From: Clostridiaceae bacterium
GTDB lineage: Bacteria > Bacillota > Clostridia > Oscillospirales > Acutalibacteraceae
Assembly (NCBI GenBank): GCA_016292575.1
Contig: JAEDIH010000033.1
Coordinates: 1-15,321, forward strand
Reading direction: 5' to 3'
Length of the DNA stretch: 15,321 bases
In this document: positions 11,454 to 15,321 of the stretch, piece by piece
Position numbering within the stretch: position 1 is the stretch's first letter
Layout of the letters: every line of letters starts with the position of its first letter
The notes under the pieces: generated by a model
Told to the model about the DNA's origin: nothing
The model's database searches: none
Seen by the model: only the letters and a program-made list of their open reading frames with translations
Made by a program: the position numbers and the translations under genes

Positions 11454-12473
11454 ATGAAGAATATTTTAGTCACGGGCGGAGCGGGCTTCATCGGCTCAAA
11501 TTTCATCTATTATGAGCTTGAAAAGCACCCGGACCGCCGCATAGTCTGCCTTGACGCACTTACCTATGCCGGAAACCTTGAAACGCTTGAAAGGGCGCTG
11601 AAAAGCAAAAACTTCCGCTTTGTCAAGGGTGATATCACCGACAGAAAAGCCGTTGAAGCGCTTTTTGAGGAGGAAAGCTTTGACGCTGTTGTCAATTTTG
11701 CCGCAGAGTCGCACGTTGACCGTTCAATAGATAAACCCGAGGTTTTCCTCAAAACAAACATTCTCGGCACTCAGGTGCTGCTTGACGCGTGCAGGAAGAG
11801 AGCAATCCGTTTCCATCAGGTTTCGACCGATGAGGTCTACGGCGATCTTCCGCTTGACAAACCGGAGCTTTTTTTCACCGAGGAAACGCCCATTCACACC
11901 TCGTCTCCGTATTCCGCGAGCAAAGCAGCCGCAGATTTGCTTGTTATGGCGTATTTCAGAACCTATGGCGCAAAGGTGACCATAAGCCGCTGTTCAAACA
12001 ACTACGGTCCATATCATTTTCCGGAAAAGCTCATTCCATTAATAATTGCGAATGCGCTTGAGGAAAAGGAGCTTCCCGTTTACGGCGAGGGCAAAAACGT
12101 CCGCGACTGGCTTTACGTCAGGGATCACTGCAAGGCTATTGACCTTATCCTTGAAAAAGGCAGGCTCGGCGAGGTATATAATATCGGCGGTCACAACGAG
12201 AAAACGAACCTTGAGGTTGTAAAAACCGTTCTGAAAATTCTCGGCAAAAGCGAAGACCTGATAAGGTTCGTCAAGGATCGTCCCGGTCACGATATGCGCT
12301 ATGCCATTGACCCCACAAAAATCCGCAACGAGCTTGGCTGGTATCCCGAAACGACCTTTGAGGAGGGAATCAAAAAAACCATCCAATGGTATCTTGACAA
12401 CCGTCAGTGGTGGGAGAACATTATCAACGGAGACTACATGAAGTATTACGAAAAGATGTATAAAAACAGATAA
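11454..12473 (+). CDS. rfbB: dTDP-glucose 4,6-dehydratase
   Basis: The protein has 339 residues, the usual length for RmlB/RfbB. It converts dTDP-glucose to dTDP-4-keto-6-deoxyglucose with bound NAD+, the second step toward dTDP-L-rhamnose and other deoxysugars of cell-wall polysaccharides. The Rossmann NAD site GGAGFIG is at 8-14. The catalytic T125-D126-E127 lies in STDEVYGD. The SDR pair Y153 and K157 lies in YSASKAAAD. The family signature SNNYGPYHFPEKLIP is at 181-195, and RPGHDMRYAID is at 276-286. The start is eight bases after the zinc-ribbon gene. The other rhamnose genes (rfbA, rfbC, rfbD) are not in the window. A terminator follows seven bases after the stop. Confidence 0.96.
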   Translation: MKNILVTGGAGFIGSNFIYYELEKHPDRRIVCLDALTYAGNLETLERALKSKNFRFVKGDITDRKAVEALFEEESFDAVVNFAAESHVDRSIDKPEVFLKTNILGTQVLLDACRKRAIRFHQVSTDEVYGDLPLDKPELFFTEETPIHTSSPYSASKAAADLLVMAYFRTYGAKVTISRCSNNYGPYHFPEKLIPLIIANALEEKELPVYGEGKNVRDWLYVRDHCKAIDLILEKGRLGEVYNIGGHNEKTNLEVVKTVLKILGKSEDLIRFVKDRPGHDMRYAIDPTKIRNELGWYPETTFEEGIKKTIQWYLDNRQWWENIINGDYMKYYEKMYKNR

Positions 12474-12479
12474 CAAGCA

Positions 12480-12509
12480 CCCCCGAACGGGAACGAACCT
12501 GTTCGGGGG
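12480..12509. terminator. Terminator between rfbB and the M28 peptidase gene
   Basis: CCCCCGAAC (12480-12488) pairs perfectly with GTTCGGGGG (12501-12509) around a 12-base loop. It is followed by CGTCTTTGCG on the plus strand and by TGCTTGTT on the minus strand. Both tails are short of T, but the position between convergent stop codons fits shared use. Confidence 0.75.
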
Positions 12510-12545
12510 CGTCTTTGCGTTATTTGCGTTAAGTATGAGCTTTAA

Positions 12546-13787
12546 TTACTGCTTTGCACCGTTGTCAAACATTTCGAGCGCCTTGACCGAAACGGCAAAG
12601 CAGTCTGCAAGACCTGTTTCGTCCATGTTGTCGTATGTATCGCGGCGGGTATGATAGTAGGACTCAAGCTTGTGATTGAGTCCGGTAATGCCTGTTGCGC
12701 GGAAACCTGCCTGGGCAAAGGCAGCGGAATCTGTTGCGCCGCCGAGCGGGGGAACCATGCCCTTTGTGCAGTGAACGCCAAGCTCCTTTGCCGCCTCCAT
12801 GAACAGGTCGGAAACATCTTTGTCTGCCGCAACGGTTGCGTTAAGGTCGCGGTAGTTTACCATGAGATACTTCGGGTCGTGAATGGTGTCGTATGAGAAG
12901 ATGAAGGTCGGAACATCGTCAAACTCTCCCTTGTGCTTTTCGCACCATGCCTTTGCGCCGCGCAGACCTGCCTCCTCGCTGCCGGTAAGAACAACGCCAA
13001 GCTCGGTGTTTTCAAGTTCAATTCCCTCGTCCTTTAAGAACTTGAGAACGCTGATGCCCATGTAGCAGCCGGAAAGGTTGTCGTTCGCGCCGTCAACAAC
13101 GCGGCGATAGTTGACCATGAAGTAAAGACCGATGATGAACGGAACAAAGAGAAGTCCCCAAAGAGCCGCCTTTGCAAGCGGGTCGGAAGCACTGACAGCG
13201 GCAAAGCCGATTCCGTTCTTTACAACATAGATCACCGAAAGAACAAGATAATAGAGAGCGCCTAAGCCGCAGATGATTGCGTGACCCTCAAAGCCAACGC
13301 CGCCGAGCCTGTAGTTGACCGGCCACTCCCAGGCTGCGTCCGGATGACCGTTGAAGATGATTCTTCTTTTGGTTTCACCGGTACACTTTTTGATTGCGGT
13401 AACGTTGTGACCGGTCTTCTCCCTGAAGAAAGGATCAACAACCTTTTTGTAGGTTCCAAACTCAAGCAGCGCAAGACCGAGACCGACAACGATAAGAACG
13501 ATTGAAATGACCGGGCAGAAGAAGAACAGAACAATCGCCGCAAGAACGAACGTGAGCGTGAAGAACAGCCAGCCGTAAAACGCGCCGGGATGCTCCTTAA
13601 AGGACTCAATTTCAGCCCTGTCGCAGCCGCAGTCCTCTTTGAGCACCTTGGCCATGTATTCGCAGGCCTGTTTTTCCCCTTTTGAGCCGGGACTGCGCTT
13701 TTCAAAGGCCTTGATGATGTGAGTTATCTCCTTGACCATGTAGGAAGCAGCTTCCTTTTTTTTGCCGATGATTTTTGAAAAATCCAT
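12546..13787 (-). CDS. Membrane-embedded M28 family zinc metallopeptidase
   Basis: The protein has 413 residues. The full M28 metal and catalytic set is present: H148-x-D150 (NGHPDA), D236 (DGANDN), E271-E272 (GSEEAGL), D300 (FSYDT) and H379 (YHTRRD). The family contains co-catalytic di-zinc aminopeptidases and carboxypeptidases. Unlike simple secreted M28 enzymes it has hydrophobic segments at about 70-90 and 92-110 before the first motif, and at about 169-189 and 206-225 between the first His-Asp and the second Asp. ATG 13787 is chosen because AGGGAGAG lies five bases upstream; an in-frame ATG at 13832 would overlap the promoter. There is no signal peptide. The substrate is unknown; peptide turnover at the membrane is the general expectation. 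Confidence 0.88.
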   Translation of the reverse strand: MDFSKIIGKKKEAASYMVKEITHIIKAFEKRSPGSKGEKQACEYMAKVLKEDCGCDRAEIESFKEHPGAFYGWLFFTLTFVLAAIVLFFFCPVISIVLIVVGLGLALLEFGTYKKVVDPFFREKTGHNVTAIKKCTGETKRRIIFNGHPDAAWEWPVNYRLGGVGFEGHAIICGLGALYYLVLSVIYVVKNGIGFAAVSASDPLAKAALWGLLFVPFIIGLYFMVNYRRVVDGANDNLSGCYMGISVLKFLKDEGIELENTELGVVLTGSEEAGLRGAKAWCEKHKGEFDDVPTFIFSYDTIHDPKYLMVNYRDLNATVAADKDVSDLFMEAAKELGVHCTKGMVPPLGGATDSAAFAQAGFRATGITGLNHKLESYYHTRRDTYDNMDETGLADCFAVSVKALEMFDNGAKQ

Positions 13788-13792
13788 AAAAT

Positions 13793-13800
13793 CTCTCCCT
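13793..13800 (-). promoter_or_regulatory. Ribosome binding site deciding the M28 peptidase start
   Basis: AGGGAGAG on the minus strand lies five bases before ATG 13787. The longer in-frame start at 13832 has no such site. Confidence 0.75.
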
Positions 13801-13816
13801 TGAATAAAACTTTTAC

Positions 13817-13833
13817 TGTGGTATATTACCACA
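13817..13833. promoter_or_regulatory. 17-bp palindrome, candidate repressor operator
   Basis: TGTGGTA-TAT-TACCACA has two perfect 7-bp arms around TAT and covers the -10 box of the M28 peptidase promoter. The position fits a repressor that blocks RNA polymerase. The TGGT...ACCA core is loosely like GntR-family sites, but the regulator is not identified. Confidence 0.5.
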
Positions 13834-13851
13834 AATATATTTGGCGTTCAA
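13823..13851 (-). promoter_or_regulatory. Candidate promoter of the M28 peptidase gene
   Basis: On the minus strand TTGAAC (13851-13846), a 17-bp spacer and TAATAT (13828-13823) each match four of six consensus bases. It lies in the 69-bp gap after the mltG stop codon, so the peptidase gene has its own promoter although read-through from mltG is possible. Confidence 0.5.
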
Positions 13852-13856
13852 GCGTT

Positions 13857-14696
13857 TTAAGACTCAATTTCACATATTTTGCAATTTTTAAGATGCTCTT
13901 CATATGTCGAGGCATAATAATAATTCCAATCCTTGTCGGTAACAAAGTAGAAATAATCCGTTTTTTCCGGGTTGAGCGCGGCGTTTATTGCGTCCATGCC
14001 CGGGTTGCAGATTGCTCCGACGGGGACGCCTCTTTTTTTATAGGTATTGTAATACTCCGAAAAGCGCGTTTTGTCGCCGCTCAGATAGGGCGAGTCAAGA
14101 ATGTTATCATTGACGTAATTTATAGTCACATCGCACTGAAGCAGACCGTAGTCGGGGCTTTCAATTCTGTTGTGGAGCACGGATGAGACCTTGCCCATCT
14201 CCCTGACCTCGCCGGCCTCGGCCTGAATGACGGAAGCCAGCGAGATTATCTCGTCCATGGAATAGCCGAGCTTTTTTGCCTTTGCGCTCATTTCATCGGT
14301 GAGCTTGCTTTTTGTGTTCTGCAAAAAGCGCGATATTGCGCTTTCGGCGCTTTCTCCCTTATAGAATTCATAGGTGTCCGGGAAAATATAGCCCTCAAGT
14401 AAGAACGCGCGTTTATCTTGGTCTTTCATATTTTCAAGAAAGCCATATTTTTCGGCAAGCTCCTCGCTTTGAGCGGCTTTCATAAAGTCTGAGGCGGAGC
14501 AGACCTTGTTCTTTTCAAGCTTTTCGGCAATTTCGAGCGCCGTGTAGCCCTCGGGAAAGGTCAATTTGACCGTAAGCGATTCGGTTGTGCTTTCGGTTGC
14601 GGTCTGAGACGAATCGCTCAGCCGTTGCTCCTTTGAACAGCCGGAAAAGCAGAGAAAAAGAAGCAGAGCAAAAGCCGTTATGAGAAATTTTTTCAT
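13857..14696 (-). CDS. mltG: Endolytic transglycosylase MltG-like lipoprotein (YceG family)
   Basis: The protein has 279 residues. It cuts nascent glycan strands at the outer face of the membrane and thereby limits peptidoglycan chain length. The N-terminus is a lipoprotein signal, MKKFLITAFALLLFLCFSGC, with the lipid-bearing Cys at 20, instead of the plain membrane anchor of E. coli MltG. The family motifs are EGYIFPDTYEF (101-111), SLASVIQAEAGE with the probable catalytic E160, LLQCDVTINY (185-194), YNTYKKRGVPVGAICNPG (216-233) and a C-terminal YASTYEEH (261-268). The start is set by GGGAGGT (14702-14708) five bases upstream; an earlier ATG at 14867 would overlap the promoter region. It is shorter than most MltG proteins, mainly in the N-terminal part. 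It is divergent from efp. Confidence 0.85.
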   Translation of the reverse strand: MKKFLITAFALLLFLCFSGCSKEQRLSDSSQTATESTTESLTVKLTFPEGYTALEIAEKLEKNKVCSASDFMKAAQSEELAEKYGFLENMKDQDKRAFLLEGYIFPDTYEFYKGESAESAISRFLQNTKSKLTDEMSAKAKKLGYSMDEIISLASVIQAEAGEVREMGKVSSVLHNRIESPDYGLLQCDVTINYVNDNILDSPYLSGDKTRFSEYYNTYKKRGVPVGAICNPGMDAINAALNPEKTDYFYFVTDKDWNYYYASTYEEHLKNCKICEIES

Positions 14697-14701
14697 GCAG
14701 T

Positions 14702-14708
14702 ACCTCCC
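14702..14708 (-). promoter_or_regulatory. Ribosome binding site deciding the mltG start
   Basis: GGGAGGT on the minus strand, five bases before ATG 14696, supports the lipoprotein start over the upstream in-frame ATG at 14867. Confidence 0.8.
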
Positions 14709-14734
14709 GTGAAAGTCGTAATTTGTCGCTTTTG

Positions 14735-14743
14735 AGTATAGCA
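14735..14743 (-). promoter_or_regulatory. Extended -10 promoter of mltG
   Basis: The minus strand reads TGCTATACT, a TGn extension joined to TATACT (14740-14735), about 40 bp before the start codon. No good -35 is seen at 16-18 bp, which is tolerated in extended -10 promoters. Confidence 0.5.
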
Positions 14744-14854
14744 CAGACAAGAGCAAAACGAAAGGAAAAAGAAAAAAATTAAGAAAAAATTGATTCTTTT
14801 GCACCGTCTCAAGCCTTTTTCGCAATAAAAGACACGGTAATTTCAAAAAAGCAC

Positions 14855-14883
14855 TTGAAAATCGCACTCTTTTGGTATAGAAT
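14855..14883 (+). promoter_or_regulatory. Promoter of efp
   Basis: TTGAAA (14855-14860), a 17-bp spacer and TAGAAT (14878-14883), five of six in each box, lie about 35 bp before the efp start. Confidence 0.7.
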
Positions 14884-14917
14884 ATATGCGTAATTTTTAT
14901 ACTCGGAGGAATACTAA

Positions 14918-15321
14918 ATGGTATCAGCAGGCGATTTCAGAAACGGCGTTACTTTTGAAATGGAAGGTAACGTTCTTCAGATCATTGAATTTCAGCACGT
15001 TAAGCCCGGCAAGGGCGCTGCCTTTGTCCGTGCAAAGGTCAGAAACGTTATCACAGGCTCAGTAGTTGAGCGCACCTTTAACCCGAACGATAAGTTCCCG
15101 ACCGCATTTGTTGAAAGGAAGGATATGGAATATTCCTACAACGACGGAGGACTTTATTACTTCATGGATCCGGAAAGCTATGAGCTTATCCCCATCAACG
15201 AGAGCGACCTTCCGGACAGCTTCAAGTTCGTTAAGGAGAACATGACTTGCAAGATCCTTTCCTATAAGGGCAACGTTTTCGGAGTTGAACCGCCGAACTT
15301 TGTTGAGCTTCAGGTCACCAA
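14918..15321 (+). CDS. efp: Elongation factor P, 3'-truncated by the window
   Basis: The first 134 codons are visible and the frame is still open at the window end, against about 185 residues for the whole protein. EF-P binds between the P and E sites of the ribosome and relieves stalling at polyproline stretches. The N-terminal KOW-like domain opens MVSAGDFRNG. The tip loop is HVKPGKGAAFVR with K32, the residue at the position modified in E. coli (K34) and B. subtilis (K32). The OB domain follows (ERKDMEYSY, GLYYFMDPESYE). ATG 14918 follows CGGAGGA at a spacing of about eight bases. No modification enzyme gene is in the window, so the form of K32 modification is unknown. Confidence 0.97.
   Translation, partial: MVSAGDFRNGVTFEMEGNVLQIIEFQHVKPGKGAAFVRAKVRNVITGSVVERTFNPNDKFPTAFVERKDMEYSYNDGGLYYFMDPESYELIPINESDLPDSFKFVKENMTCKILSYKGNVFGVEPPNFVELQVT

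Noticed and set aside
13788..13832. Earlier ATG for the M28 peptidase
   Set aside because: It overlaps the promoter and palindrome and lacks a ribosome binding site; ATG 13787 has AGGGAGAG at proper spacing.
14697..14867. Earlier ATG for mltG
   Set aside because: The extra 57 residues span the extended -10 box and an A/T-rich tract; ATG 14696 has GGGAGGT and opens a lipoprotein signal peptide.
1..15321. CRISPR array or insertion sequence behind the repeated motifs
   Set aside because: The repeats are in frame, diverged at DNA level and coding; there is no direct-repeat/spacer pattern, transposase or terminal inverted repeat.

Overview
The window looks like part of the chromosome of a low-to-mid GC, Gram-positive anaerobe of the Clostridia, most likely a gut Oscillospiraceae/Ruminococcaceae-type organism. 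This is inferred from strong GGAGG ribosome binding sites, sigma-A type promoters with 17-bp spacers, short operons ended by compact intrinsic terminators, InlB-type B-repeats on a large secreted protein, and an EF-P with the short Firmicutes-like tip loop. No sequence search was run, so the taxonomy is an inference.

Region 1 (1-8534) is the accessory part. It holds two tandem genes for large repeat proteins: the 3' end of one (727 codons visible) and a complete 1879-residue secreted protein. Both are built from about 40-residue modules carrying a Cys...Cys-x2-Cys...Gly-His pattern, roughly 15 in the first and 21 in the second. Both end in the same unusual tail: a CxCH motif, a hydrophobic/basic stretch of about 23-24 residues ending in [WY][KR][IV]FKI, and another Cys pair. 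The second gene has its own promoter flanked by two palindromes, a leader of about 170 nt with hairpins, and a strong terminator. Directly after it is a self-contained transcription unit for a 33-residue amphipathic peptide with its own promoter, ribosome binding site and terminator. These three units are the most likely place for an undescribed cell-surface system here.

Region 2 (8610-10842) has a GNAT acetyltransferase facing a minus-strand operon that encodes a stand-alone PTS EIIC-like membrane protein and a HAD phosphatase. The two units share a bidirectional terminator. Region 3 (10843-12509) starts with divergent promoters. The plus-strand promoter matches the sigma-A consensus perfectly and drives a small membrane zinc-ribbon protein and dTDP-glucose 4,6-dehydratase, which are tightly coupled.

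Region 4 (12546-14696, minus strand) encodes a membrane-embedded M28 metallopeptidase, whose promoter carries a 17-bp palindrome over its -10 box, and a lipoprotein form of the MltG endolytic transglycosylase. Region 5 (14855-15321) is the promoter and first 134 codons of elongation factor P, cut by the window end. Regions 2-5 look like ordinary chromosomal housekeeping and envelope genes. I see no tRNA, rRNA, CRISPR array, insertion sequence or phage gene.
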